Shown: positions 9,184 through 17,969 of the stretch, piece by piece | How positions within the stretch are numbered: position 1 is the first letter of the stretch | Layout of the letters: every line of letters begins with the position of its first letter | NCBI RefSeq assembly: GCF_039904985.1 | Contig: NZ_CP157005.1 | Coordinates: 558,001-622,000, forward strand | Reading direction: 5' to 3' | DNA: 64,000 bases | From: Methylomonas sp. AM2-LC | GTDB lineage: Bacteria; Pseudomonadota; Gammaproteobacteria; Methylococcales; Methylomonadaceae | Made by a program: the position numbers and the translations under genes | Notes under the pieces: model-generated | What the model saw: only the letters and a program-made list of their open reading frames with translations | What the model was told of the DNA's origin: nothing | Databases searched by the model: none

Positions 9184-10083
9184 TTATTTATCCGATAAAG
9201 GAATGATTTTTTTGCTTGAAAGTTGTTTAATCAAGCGCATAATCAGTCCAATAATTACTCCAATACCATGGGATGTAAGCTCTATTATACTGGCCACAAT
9301 TTCACTTGCGCTCATGCCTTTAAATCTGTTCACTAGCAATGGGGCAATAATAAGGCCTATCGCTAAACCGATTATTGAGACACCAGAAAAAACGGAGGTA
9401 GTTTGAGATTGCGTTGTTACTGGAGCCGATTTAGCTGTATCGGTTAAGGTCGTAGGAGTTGGTAGCGGCGCAGAGTATTCTTCTGCAACATACGGTTTGC
9501 CACTATAATCATCTGGAAATATGCTGGCAGTTAAGCCAGGAATGCTAGGAAGTTCTTCACTGCCTTTGCCTACTTTTAATTGGGCTTTCATGCCTTTTTC
9601 CATATGCTGGGCAATATCGCAATGCACTAAATAGGTTTTATCACCGGGTGGCAAGATTAGAGTACCTGATACTTCGCCAGGTCCGCTCACTTCTAGATGA
9701 AACATGCCTTTCGGGTAAAGATACTTAGGTAATCCATGCATCATCCACTGATGACGAATCTCGTCTTCATTAATAAAATGAACTGTTAATTTAGTACAGG
9801 GATCGAAATGAAATTCTTGTTGGTCAAAAGCGTACATAGTACCCGGAAATTTTTCCGAATATTTATGACCAGCGCGTACGGTTATCTCTTTGGTTGCAGC
9901 GATTTTCTCACAACCACCGGGTAGTGTGTCAGTATTTTGCCCCATTACCATGCCGCCATCCATGTCCATCAGATGACCGTCACCGTGTGACATCATTTGT
10001 GTATGGTTTTGAAACTCTTTAGCGGAAACTGGGTTAACAGACAGTGCGCAGATTATGACAGCAATTGCTACTAGTTTGTCCAT
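9184..10083 (-). CDS. Membrane-anchored cupredoxin (type 1 copper protein)
   Basis: 299 residues. A signal peptide ends VSA at residue 21. A His/Met-rich stretch follows (H27, M30, M31, H33, H37, M39, M41, M45, M47), of the kind that binds Cu(I). The cupredoxin domain runs from about 58 to 172: C155, H160 and M165 (C-x4-H-x4-M) form the ligand loop, with H111 or H116 as the other His. C58 and C96 could pair as a disulfide. A linker rich in Pro/Thr leads to one or two membrane helices at about 232-285. It is probably a periplasm-facing copper carrier or electron-transfer protein. It is cotranscribed with the gene at 10180-10773 (96-base gap) and ends at a strong terminator. The family is inferred from the ligand pattern. 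Confidence 0.8.
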   Translation of the reverse strand: MDKLVAIAVIICALSVNPVSAKEFQNHTQMMSHGDGHLMDMDGGMVMGQNTDTLPGGCEKIAATKEITVRAGHKYSEKFPGTMYAFDQQEFHFDPCTKLTVHFINEDEIRHQWMMHGLPKYLYPKGMFHLEVSGPGEVSGTLILPPGDKTYLVHCDIAQHMEKGMKAQLKVGKGSEELPSIPGLTASIFPDDYSGKPYVAEEYSAPLPTPTTLTDTAKSAPVTTQSQTTSVFSGVSIIGLAIGLIIAPLLVNRFKGMSASEIVASIIELTSHGIGVIIGLIMRLIKQLSSKKIIPLSDK

Positions 10084-10179
10084 TATAATGTTTTCTCGGT
10101 ATCTGAAATGATGGAAGATGCCTAATGATGGGTTATTCAGCTGTATGATGTACAGCTGAATAACACTTTATGTATTAAA

Positions 10180-10773
10180 TTAAAACTCTTTCGCTCTACC
10201 CAAAAGTTCATCAACTTTACGTTTGAAGCCAGCATTGGATAAGTAAACTATATATAAACCAGCTAATAATACCAGAGCATATAATCCTAGATTTCCTTTA
10301 CTGACAGGCTGACCTGCACCCGCTTTAAAGCTCATGTGTGCATCTAGACGCTCGCCATTATCTTGTAAAAGCGTAATATGAATGAGATATTTACCTGCTT
10401 CAGCAACCCCGTCATTTAGAGAAAGTACTACAGTTCCTGATTTATGTTTTTTGGCGCCTTCAAAGAAAACACGCTTACCTTCAGGTTCTTTGGTGACTTC
10501 AAATTCAATTGCCATATTACGATAGCGTTGATCCTGATAGTCAAATACTAATTGAATTAAGGTATTTAAATCAGGTAAATTACCGCAAAATTCTTCTGCC
10601 GGATAAGCTTTCGGTTCGTATGCAGTGTAATGGAGCCAGTGATCTTTTTCCAATTCAAATTTACATTGATCAGTGTCGGTTCCAGCTGCACCACCATGAG
10701 CCCATAGTGCCGTTGAAAAAAGTAGTGCCAATAAACCCAATAAACTATTTTTTAAAATGTGTGTTTTTCTCAT
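10180..10773 (-). CDS. Membrane-anchored periplasmic protein, Cys/His/Cys family
   Basis: 197 residues. A signal peptide ends LWA, leaving a mature HGG N-terminus, a possible copper-binding start. The periplasmic domain has C37, H48, Y52 and C63, then D78/D81/R85; the same order and nearly the same spacing occur in the lipoprotein at 4013-4690. One membrane helix lies at about 163-180 with a short Lys/Arg-rich tail. It is the first gene of a two-gene unit with the cupredoxin. The context and the mature N-terminal His suggest copper handling. I cannot name the family with confidence; it resembles the AmoD/AmoE/PmoD layout. Confidence 0.72.
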   Translation of the reverse strand: MRKTHILKNSLLGLLALLFSTALWAHGGAAGTDTDQCKFELEKDHWLHYTAYEPKAYPAEEFCGNLPDLNTLIQLVFDYQDQRYRNMAIEFEVTKEPEGKRVFFEGAKKHKSGTVVLSLNDGVAEAGKYLIHITLLQDNGERLDAHMSFKAGAGQPVSKGNLGLYALVLLAGLYIVYLSNAGFKRKVDELLGRAKEF

Positions 10774-11082
10774 GAACCATCCCCCTTAAAAATACTTATT
10801 TATTATTATTTTCATACACTTAGTAAAAAGCTTTGTTTCTGCTATAGCTTCAGTATACTTCGAAATAAGGCTAAAACAAGTCTTAACTCTAGCACATCAC
10901 CACAACCAAATAAAGAGAATACTGATATTGTTATCAGCTTGACAATCAAGGGATCAATGATAATGAATTTAAATTTTTTGGCTTCGGTACTCTACAATAC
11001 ATATAATGGTGTAGTGGTTTTTGCCAGAAGCATAGTCATTTTTCAGAATTTCTGAAGACATTTTCCAGTTATAACTAAAATT
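10774..11082. other. Divergent intergenic region, cupredoxin unit / pgi
   Basis: 309 bases between divergently transcribed genes, so it must hold promoters for both. A candidate for pgi is listed separately. I see no RNA gene, and open frames through it have no coding character. Confidence 0.5.
10939..10966 (+). promoter_or_regulatory. Candidate sigma-70 promoter for pgi
   Basis: TTGACA at 10939-10944 is followed after 16 bases by TAATGA (10961-10966). The -35 box is perfect and the -10 box is weak. It lies about 115 bases before the pgi start. Confidence 0.35.
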
Positions 11083-12720
11083 ATGTCCAAATTAATCAAT
11101 TCCATAGAGTGGAACGCCGTTAAACAACATCATCAAGAAATTGCCAGAAAATATTGTATAAAAGAAGCGTTTGATAATGATCCGCAACGTTTTGCAAAAT
11201 TTTCCCTTACATTTGATGATCTAATTTTCGATTTTTCCAAAAATCTAATCAGTCATGAAACTTTGCCTTTATTGATTAACTTGGCTGAACGCGCACAACT
11301 AAGTGAAAAGACCGAAGCTATGTTTTCCGGTTCTATCATTAATACCACCGAAAAGCGCGCAGTACTGCATACTGCCTTGCGTAATCGAAGCAATAAGCCA
11401 GTTTACTTTCGCGGTAAGGATGTCATGCCCGAAATTAATAAAGTACTCGGTAAAATGCGGGTGTTCACTGAGCAGGTTCGATCAGGTGAATGGACGGGTT
11501 ACACCGGGAAAGCAATTACCGATGTTGTCAATATTGGTATAGGTGGTTCTGATTTGGGGCCTAAGATGGTGGATACTGCCCTAAAACCCTATGGTAAAGA
11601 TGCCCTGAAAGCGCATTTTGTCTCGAATGTCGATCAAACAGATATAGTTGAAACGCTTAAACCATTAAATCCTGAAACGACCTTGTTTTTGATTTCTTCA
11701 AAAACTTTTGTTACTCAAGAAACCATGACTAATGCTCACTCAGCACGTAACTGGTTTTTGGAGGCCGCGGGGGATGTCGCACATATCTCGAAGCATTTTG
11801 TGGCGATCTCTACTAATGTGGAAAAAGTACGCGAGTTTGGTATCGATCCTGAAAATATGTTTGAATTTTGGGATTGGGTGGGTGGACGCTACTCTTTATG
11901 GTCGGTAGTGGGGATGTCTATTGCTTTATACATCGGCATGGATAATTTTGAAGAATTATTAATGGGTGCTCATTTAGCGGATGAACATTTTCGGTATACA
12001 CCTTTCACTCAAAATATACCCGTGATAATGGGCTTGTTAGGTATTTGGTATAACAATTTCTTCGAAGCCGAAACCTATGCCATTTTACCCTATGCGCAGT
12101 CTTTACAATACTTTGCAGATTATTTTCAGCAAGGTGATATGGAAAGTAATGGAAAAAGTGCAACCATTAGTGGTGAGAAAGTTGATTATAATACGGGCCC
12201 CATCATCTGGGGGCAGCCAGGGACGAATGGGCAGCACGCTTTTTTTCAATTAATTCATCAGGGTACAAAATTAATTCCTGGTGACTTTTTGGCGGCAGCC
12301 CAAAGTCATTATGATTTGCCCGGACATCATGATATTTTGATATCCAATTTTTTGGCACAAGCTGAAGCTTTGATGCGTGGCAAAACTGAGGAAGAAGTGC
12401 GGATTGATTTAAGTCATGAACCTAATCTCGATGATGCATTGATTGCCTCAAAAATTTTTGAAGGTAACAAGCCTTCCAATTCATTTTTGTTCAAGAAGCT
12501 GACGCCAAGAACTTTAGGTACTCTGATTGCTTTTTACGAACATAAAATTTTTGTACAAGGTGTTATCTGGAATATCAATTCTTTTGATCAAATGGGTGTG
12601 GAGTTAGGTAAAGTTTTGGCTAAAGCCATTTTGCCGGAATTAAAGAACGAAGACACTATTAGCAGTCATGATAGTTCTACTAACGGCTTGATAAATGCCT
12701 ATAAAAGATTACGTAAATAG
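11083..12720 (+). CDS. pgi: Glucose-6-phosphate isomerase
   Basis: Interconverts glucose 6-phosphate and fructose 6-phosphate; in type I methanotrophs this links the ribulose monophosphate cycle to hexose pools. 545 residues, as in E. coli (549). Seen: the SIS-type phosphate-binding segment [13 protein letters not shown], the VGGRYSLWS segment, and the C-terminal signature [13 protein letters not shown]. In that signature the Trp common in other bacteria is Met. The gene stands alone and converges on tadA. Confidence 0.98.
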   Translation: MSKLINSIEWNAVKQHHQEIARKYCIKEAFDNDPQRFAKFSLTFDDLIFDFSKNLISHETLPLLINLAERAQLSEKTEAMFSGSIINTTEKRAVLHTALRNRSNKPVYFRGKDVMPEINKVLGKMRVFTEQVRSGEWTGYTGKAITDVVNIGIGGSDLGPKMVDTALKPYGKDALKAHFVSNVDQTDIVETLKPLNPETTLFLISSKTFVTQETMTNAHSARNWFLEAAGDVAHISKHFVAISTNVEKVREFGIDPENMFEFWDWVGGRYSLWSVVGMSIALYIGMDNFEELLMGAHLADEHFRYTPFTQNIPVIMGLLGIWYNNFFEAETYAILPYAQSLQYFADYFQQGDMESNGKSATISGEKVDYNTGPIIWGQPGTNGQHAFFQLIHQGTKLIPGDFLAAAQSHYDLPGHHDILISNFLAQAEALMRGKTEEEVRIDLSHEPNLDDALIASKIFEGNKPSNSFLFKKLTPRTLGTLIAFYEHKIFVQGVIWNINSFDQMGVELGKVLAKAILPELKNEDTISSHDSSTNGLINAYKRLRK

Positions 12721-12878
12721 CAATAATTTGGGTTTTTGGGTGACAGTTTTTCAGCGTGGCGTTAGGTCAAATAGATCTGGTAAAGTGGTGTTTTAGTTAA
12801 AACTGATGAGCTGTCTAAACCAGATCAAGTGCTGATGCTCGTTTTGGAGATCGCGCTTGAGTTATAAATTCGTATTTA

Positions 12879-13349
12879 TTAATGGCATTCGCAACTCTTG
12901 TGTTTTCGTTTGGCTTTAAAAAAATCGGTAAGAATTTCAGAGCAAGCTTGTTCCTGTATGCCACCAGTCCAATCAATATGATGATTTAGGAATGAAGCCT
13001 TACTCAATTGCATGGCACTACATACTGCGCCCCGTTTGGGGTCAAAAGCACCAAAGACCAAGCGTTGAACACGTGCCTGTGCAATGGCTCCCATGCACAT
13101 AACACAGGGTTCCAGAGTCACATACAAGGTTGTATGGGGTTGTCGGTAATTTTGTAAGTAGTGTCCTGCTTTTCTAAGCGCTACAATTTCGGCATGTGCA
13201 CTTGGGTCATGGTTCTGAATCGATTGATTCCAACCTTCTGCAATACATTGTTCTGCATAAACTATTAGTGCGCCGACTGGTACTTCTCCTTGTAATTCAG
13301 CTTCTTGAGCCAAGCGAATAGCGTGTTGCATCCACTCTTCATCTGTCAT
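12879..13349 (-). CDS. tadA: tRNA-specific adenosine deaminase
   Basis: Converts A34 to inosine in the anticodon of tRNA-Arg. 156 residues with the cytidine-deaminase fold. The zinc site is complete: H52-A-E54 and P81-C82-V-M-C85. It follows the sua5-type gene with one base between them (stop complement at 13351), so the two tRNA-modification genes are clearly cotranscribed. Confidence 0.96.
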   Translation of the reverse strand: MTDEEWMQHAIRLAQEAELQGEVPVGALIVYAEQCIAEGWNQSIQNHDPSAHAEIVALRKAGHYLQNYRQPHTTLYVTLEPCVMCMGAIAQARVQRLVFGAFDPKRGAVCSAMQLSKASFLNHHIDWTGGIQEQACSEILTDFFKAKRKHKSCECH

Positions 13350-13350
13350 A

Positions 13351-14334
13351 TTAAACGGTAGCCTTGTTTAGCCTGTCATTAACCGCAGCCCAAGCTTCAT
13401 GATCGGGTGGTTGTTCAATCAAAATCGTATCCAACTGAAGATTATCCAACTCTCTTAACGCACTGTAGAGCGCAGTTTCGTAATGTTCTGCGCATTCCGG
13501 TAGCTGTATCAGGTGAGGGCATGGAAGGGCAGCAATCACATCGCTAAAAGCTAAAATGCCAATATTTTTGCCTTTGGAACACATTTCGTCAACCATGGCA
13601 ATTAATGTTTCCGCTGGGCAAAGTAAAGCCATGGTATGCGGTGCGTAGTGAACCGCAAGCAATCCAGGTGCACGTATCTTGTTTTGACTGGATAAGCGAA
13701 TTTCAGTATGCAAAACGTTTTTTAGCTGGCTACGCGTAATTCTGCCTGGCCGGAGTAGGGTTGGATGTGTGTCGGTTAAATCGATGATCGTCGATTCGAC
13801 GCCAACGCTACACGGTCCTCCGTCCAGAATGCAATCAACGCTATCACCTAATTCTTCTGCAACATGACCCGCTTGAGTTGGGCTGATATGCCCAAATCGG
13901 TTTGCAGAGGGAGCCGCTATGCCATTGCCAAAAGCTTCCAGCAATTGTAAGGCAACTGGATTGGCAGGTATGCGTAAAGCGACGGTATTCTGACCTCCAG
14001 TGACTGCTAAAGATACTTGGGCATTTTTGTTAAGAATTATGGTTAAAGGTCCTGGCCAGAAAGCTTCTGCAAGAATTAATGCCGTATCCGGCACCGATTC
14101 TGCCCAGTCATAAATTTGTGCTGCACGAGCAAGATGGACTATGACTGGATGATCTATAGGTCGGCCTTTGGCCGCAAAAATTTTTGCAACAGCATCTGGA
14201 TTCGATGCGTCTGCACCCAAGCCATAAACTGTTTCAGTTGGAAAAGCCACCAAACGACCTATTTTTAATAGCTCTACTGCATGGGATATGGATTTTGTGG
14301 TTACAGGTATTGGAGTCAAGGTTAAAATTACCAA
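13351..14334 (-). CDS. L-threonylcarbamoyladenylate synthase, long Sua5 form
   Basis: Makes threonylcarbamoyl-AMP from threonine, bicarbonate and ATP for the t6A37 modification of ANN-decoding tRNAs. The YrdC/TsaC domain covers about residues 1-200 (TETVYGLGADA near the N-terminus, then GPWPGPLT-like and SANR-like segments). The C-terminal Sua5 domain follows a linker with APGLLAVHYAPHT. 327 residues matches Sua5 rather than the short TsaC. The frame opens at TTG 14334, with no clear ribosome-binding site, and a second TTG at 14319 is equally possible. It is upstream of tadA in the same operon. Confidence 0.93.
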   Translation of the reverse strand: MVILTLTPIPVTTKSISHAVELLKIGRLVAFPTETVYGLGADASNPDAVAKIFAAKGRPIDHPVIVHLARAAQIYDWAESVPDTALILAEAFWPGPLTIILNKNAQVSLAVTGGQNTVALRIPANPVALQLLEAFGNGIAAPSANRFGHISPTQAGHVAEELGDSVDCILDGGPCSVGVESTIIDLTDTHPTLLRPGRITRSQLKNVLHTEIRLSSQNKIRAPGLLAVHYAPHTMALLCPAETLIAMVDEMCSKGKNIGILAFSDVIAALPCPHLIQLPECAEHYETALYSALRELDNLQLDTILIEQPPDHEAWAAVNDRLNKATV

Positions 14335-14549
14335 TTAAAAAATATAATGCTAATTTTACCTATTGCTATAGATTTTTGTTATATTTTATCTGTTTTATAG
14401 CTCAAAATTTGTTATTTCGGCAGTGAAATCTGACTAATGTAATTTCTGTCTGCACGCCAATACCTAGTCAGCTCTGATGTGCAAAATTAATCTAAATTGG
14501 AGTGGTGGTGTATGCCGCTCGTATTGGGGGATATGACTTGCTAAGTCAA

Positions 14550-15563
14550 TCAATTAGAGCTTAATTTATTTGGGAATGCTTTTTTTATCCAATCCGCAAT
14601 AAAATGTAATTTGTTTTCCACAGTTGTATTAATTACAAAAGGGTAAGGATCGCTAATACCCATGCTACGATTTAAGCTGTTCAACACCACTGAAAATTGC
14701 ATCCATACTGCAAGGCAATCAGTAAAACTGTCGGTAGTAGGATCAGTAGTACTTAATCCAAAGGCTGCTGCTGTTTCTAAAGTCTCAATAATATGCAGGT
14801 AATGAGTCCAGCATTCGGCCCAGTCTTCTAAAGGGTGTGCGCTTGCATAAGCACTGATATAGTGGTCTTGCCAGTTGCAAGGAGCGCCATGTCGATAAAA
14901 ATATTTTAAATTTGCTTGATAATCTTGGCGTTCGTCACCAAATAATTGCCGGAAATGGTCTAAATCAGCCTTGCCGGTACTGTTATTTTGAAAGTGTAAC
15001 CAGTAAAAATGTCCCATTTCATGGCGAAAATGCCCTAGTAAAGTTCGATAAGCTTCTTGCATCTTTTGTTGAGCTGCACTGCGATAGCTATCATCGGCTT
15101 CTGCAACATTTATGGTAATAAGGCCGCTGGCATGGCCAGTAAAAACCATGTCAAGCTTACTAAAACGATTACTGCGTTTGTCCTCCAAAAAATCGAATAA
15201 TAACATTTGTTCTTGTTGAATACCTCGATTAGGTATTGGCAGTTGTAAGCGAAGTAACATGTAAAATGTACGCCGTTTAGTGGCCTCTAATTTTGACCAG
15301 CGTTGCAAATTATGGTTGATACTTAAATTTGGAATCGTTCGAGTTAGCCGACAGGACAGGCATTGTGGGTTCATGTCGGTGTTTTTAATTAACCAATTAC
15401 AATTCAGCAATGTACGATGTTGACAGGGGCGATAATTGTCATAAAATTCGTGACGCACCAAAGATTGTAGTTCTGGAATAAATCCCAGGCTACCGTTACA
15501 ACCTTTACACAAGGTGTTTTCGAAAAAAATTTCATTGCCACAATTACAGTAATAACGTTTCAT
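14550..15563 (-). CDS. Putative zinc-binding metallopeptidase with N-terminal zinc ribbon
   Basis: 337 residues. The N-terminus is a zinc ribbon (C6, C8, C19, C22), followed by a second Cys-rich stretch (RPCQHR, then PQCLSC at about 66-71). A HExxH motif sits at about residues 179-185 (RHEMGHFYW), with a downstream Glu in DWAECWTHYLH as the likely third ligand region. This arrangement matches the family of putative zinc peptidases (Peptidase_Mx) often found near hypothetical transglutaminase clusters; no such partners are present here. It is cytoplasmic by sequence, and its substrate is unknown. Confidence 0.85.
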   Translation of the reverse strand: MKRYYCNCGNEIFFENTLCKGCNGSLGFIPELQSLVRHEFYDNYRPCQHRTLLNCNWLIKNTDMNPQCLSCRLTRTIPNLSINHNLQRWSKLEATKRRTFYMLLRLQLPIPNRGIQQEQMLLFDFLEDKRSNRFSKLDMVFTGHASGLITINVAEADDSYRSAAQQKMQEAYRTLLGHFRHEMGHFYWLHFQNNSTGKADLDHFRQLFGDERQDYQANLKYFYRHGAPCNWQDHYISAYASAHPLEDWAECWTHYLHIIETLETAAAFGLSTTDPTTDSFTDCLAVWMQFSVVLNSLNRSMGISDPYPFVINTTVENKLHFIADWIKKAFPNKLSSN

Positions 15564-15877
15564 ACCAATAATTAGAAAGATGAACTGGTGAGTGTTATTT
15601 TCTTAGCGAACAGAAAATGGCAAAAAAAGTGGTTGAAAGTCAATCTAAACTCCTTATTTTGGATAAGTAAGGTGGATGAGTCATTATTTATTCGCTGGCA
15701 GATGCGAATCTGCCTCTATAAGAAGTGTGTATTGTTTGCTAATTTGTCAGAGTTAATTTTACGGCATGTTTCAATAATAAATGACAGTATTTAAAAATGA
15801 TCATGCTATATAGGGTTAACAGTTTACTGCATAGCTGGACTGAAACCGAAACAGAAATTTATAGAGGAATGTATTAA
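15564..15877. other. Intergenic region, no gene seen
   Basis: 314 bases between the divergent metallopeptidase and acetyltransferase genes. A 68-codon open frame lies inside it but has no ribosome-binding site or recognisable protein features. Promoters for both neighbours are expected here. AGAGGA at 15863-15868 is the ribosome-binding site of the acetyltransferase. Confidence 0.5.
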
Positions 15878-16333
15878 ATGTTGATGATTAGACCTGCGCA
15901 ATTAATTGACATACCCTTTCTGTGTAATTTGTTGCATGATTTATTTAGCTTAGAATCAGAATTTACACCAGATCATTTTCTACAAAATCTTGGTCTGGCT
16001 AAGATAATTGCTAATCCTGAATTAGGGGTGATTTTGCTGGCGCAACGGCAGAATAGTATTGTTGGAATGGTCAATCTGTTGTTTACAGTATCTACCGCTT
16101 TAGGCGGGCGTGTGGCATTGTTGGAAGATATGGTCGTTTCTGAAGTGGAGCGTAATCATGGATTAGGAACACAGTTGCTTGAGGCGGCAATATTATTCGC
16201 AAAACAACAGGGCTGTCAGCGGATTACACTTTTAACTGATCAGGTTAATCAGGATGCGCAGAGGTTTTATGCCAGGCAGGGGTTTAAATTATCAGGGATG
16301 GTGCCGATGCGGCTGGATTTAGGTGCTGGATAG
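15878..16333 (+). CDS. GNAT-family N-acetyltransferase
   Basis: 151 residues with the whole GNAT fold. The acetyl-CoA-binding motif A is VVSEVERNHGLGTQLLEAA (R-x-x-G-x-G/A form), and the NQDAQRFYARQGF segment is the usual motif B. It transfers an acetyl group from acetyl-CoA to an unknown amine. AGAGGA at 15863-15868 supports ATG 15878. It stands alone and converges on the CPBP gene. Confidence 0.9.
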   Translation: MLMIRPAQLIDIPFLCNLLHDLFSLESEFTPDHFLQNLGLAKIIANPELGVILLAQRQNSIVGMVNLLFTVSTALGGRVALLEDMVVSEVERNHGLGTQLLEAAILFAKQQGCQRITLLTDQVNQDAQRFYARQGFKLSGMVPMRLDLGAG

Positions 16334-16347
16334 TCATCCTAAGTTTT

Positions 16348-17241
16348 TTAGAGATGTTTTTCCTTTTTGCAAAAATATCGTTTGTTTAACCCTATAAAAG
16401 CAACTATGGCTAGACTTAGCCAAAGGCTAACCATAGGGCCTACTACACCATCGTAGTTACTAACCAGGAACAGGTAATCAGATTGAGGATTAACATTGAA
16501 TAAATCTTTGCTGGTTTTGATTTGCCAAACCCAGCCACAGTGACAGCCAATACACAGTCCTAAGCTTTGCGGTATGAGGCTTCTGATAGTAGATAAAAAT
16601 ACGCCGACTACAAATAAAGAGAGTAAGGCGCTCAGTATTGCTGGATTTAACCAATTGCCAAAGGCTTCCAGCATTAACTGAAAGCCACTGTTGATGGATA
16701 ACTCAGTAAAGGGAATGCTGGTTTTACTTTTCAAAAAATGTAATGCTGCGTAATAAAGGGAGCTGATAGCAATAGCGAAAAAAATACTGAATCGTTGTCG
16801 CAAGGCACTTAATAGCAGGCCACGAAACAGAATTTCTTCAGAGAGAGCAATTAATAACGCCAATAAAAAGGCCAGACTTACTTTTCCAGTAACTTTCCCC
16901 ACTGTCCATTGGCGTGTATCGTCAAAAATATGCACATCGAGTGCATACAAGCTAAAAAGCACAGGAAGTAAGGTGATTAATGATAGTAAAAAGCCTTGTA
17001 AAAATTGTTTAAAAAAAATGCGATTTGCAGAGAAGCCAAGATCAAACCAACTTAATTTTAGAATTCTTTTGAGTGGAAAAATGCTAAGTATGAGTAAAAC
17101 TTCAGTGGTTTTACTGATGATTTTTTCTATAGGCTGTATGTCGCCGGTAAATTGCAACAAACCGTAGCTAATTAAACTTGCAGCAGTAATTACGGTTAAA
17201 AGTAAAGTAAGCGGTAATAGAGAAAAGACAATAGGGCGCAT
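16348..17241 (-). CDS. CPBP-family intramembrane metalloprotease
   Basis: 297 residues, eight or so membrane helices. The CAAX-protease/bacteriocin-processing (CPBP, Abi) motif EExxxR is seen in SEEILFRGLLL at about residues 134-144, and a second His motif follows in YAALHF. The substrate is unknown. Its ATG overlaps the stop of rsmE by one base, so it is translationally coupled as the last gene of bioA-rsmE-CPBP. Confidence 0.9.
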   Translation of the reverse strand: MRPIVFSLLPLTLLLTVITAASLISYGLLQFTGDIQPIEKIISKTTEVLLILSIFPLKRILKLSWFDLGFSANRIFFKQFLQGFLLSLITLLPVLFSLYALDVHIFDDTRQWTVGKVTGKVSLAFLLALLIALSEEILFRGLLLSALRQRFSIFFAIAISSLYYAALHFLKSKTSIPFTELSINSGFQLMLEAFGNWLNPAILSALLSLFVVGVFLSTIRSLIPQSLGLCIGCHCGWVWQIKTSKDLFNVNPQSDYLFLVSNYDGVVGPMVSLWLSLAIVAFIGLNKRYFCKKEKHL

Positions 17242-17969
17242 TAATTAAAGTCTCCCCATAGGGTTTGTACTGCGGCTAGAGCTGTCAGTATTGCTGTTTC
17301 TGTTCTTAAAATGCGGGCTCCAAGCCTTACTGGAATAAAGCCAGCGGCTAAGGCTAGTTTGCGTTCATGATCGCTAAATCCCCCTTCGGGTCCAGAAAGT
17401 AAGGTGATTTGTTGAGTTTTTTCAGGTAATTGGGTTAAAGTTTGTTCGGCAAAGGGATCGAGAAATACCTTTAGGCCCTGTTGCTGGTGCGCCCATGTTG
17501 CCATTGGGCATATTTGGCCAAGTTCGGGTATGCGTGTACGTCCAGATTGTTCTGTAGCGTGTTGAATAATATGCAGCCAATGCTGCCAGCGCTGAAGCTT
17601 TTTATCATCATTGAATTTTATAACGCAACGTTCAGTGATTAGTGGGGTTAATTGATTTACACCTAATTCCACGGCTTTTTGTATGGACCAGTCCATGCGA
17701 TCGCCACGGGAAATGCCCATTCCGATGTGTACTGATAGCGGTGATTCAACATCGCGGTCTAGGAGTTTTTCAATTTTTACTCTAACGCTTTTACGGCTCA
17801 CTTCAGTGAGTTTGCCAGCAAACTCTCCCCCTGTACCGTTAAAAAGAATGATGCTCTGTTCAGCTTTTAGACGTAAAACACTACGCAAATAATGGCTTGC
17901 TTCCTCATTAAGTGCAAGATCTTGTCCTACATTTAAGGCGGTATCAATATAGACTCTTGATACTCGCAT
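17241..17969 (-). CDS. rsmE: 16S rRNA (uracil-1498-N3)-methyltransferase
   Basis: SPOUT-fold methyltransferase that modifies U1498 of 16S rRNA. 242 residues, the typical length. Seen: an N-terminal PUA-like domain, the GDRMDWSIQKAVELGV segment, and the SAM-binding knot with LLSGPEGGFSDHE and GARILRTETA. It overlaps bioA upstream and the CPBP gene downstream by one base each (TAATG junctions). Confidence 0.96.
   Translation of the reverse strand: MRVSRVYIDTALNVGQDLALNEEASHYLRSVLRLKAEQSIILFNGTGGEFAGKLTEVSRKSVRVKIEKLLDRDVESPLSVHIGMGISRGDRMDWSIQKAVELGVNQLTPLITERCVIKFNDDKKLQRWQHWLHIIQHATEQSGRTRIPELGQICPMATWAHQQQGLKVFLDPFAEQTLTQLPEKTQQITLLSGPEGGFSDHERKLALAAGFIPVRLGARILRTETAILTALAAVQTLWGDFN

Noticed and set aside
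10759-11055. 98-codon frame in the cupredoxin/pgi spacer
   Set aside because: No upstream ribosome-binding site, no recognisable features, and it overlaps the start of the divergent gene.
12774-12836. 8-base inverted repeat GATCTGGT/ACCAGATC between pgi and tadA
   Set aside because: The loop is 47 bases and no T-run follows, so I could not defend it as a terminator.
15588-15794. 68-codon frame in the metallopeptidase/acetyltransferase spacer
   Set aside because: No ribosome-binding site and an unlikely composition; it sits where promoters must be.
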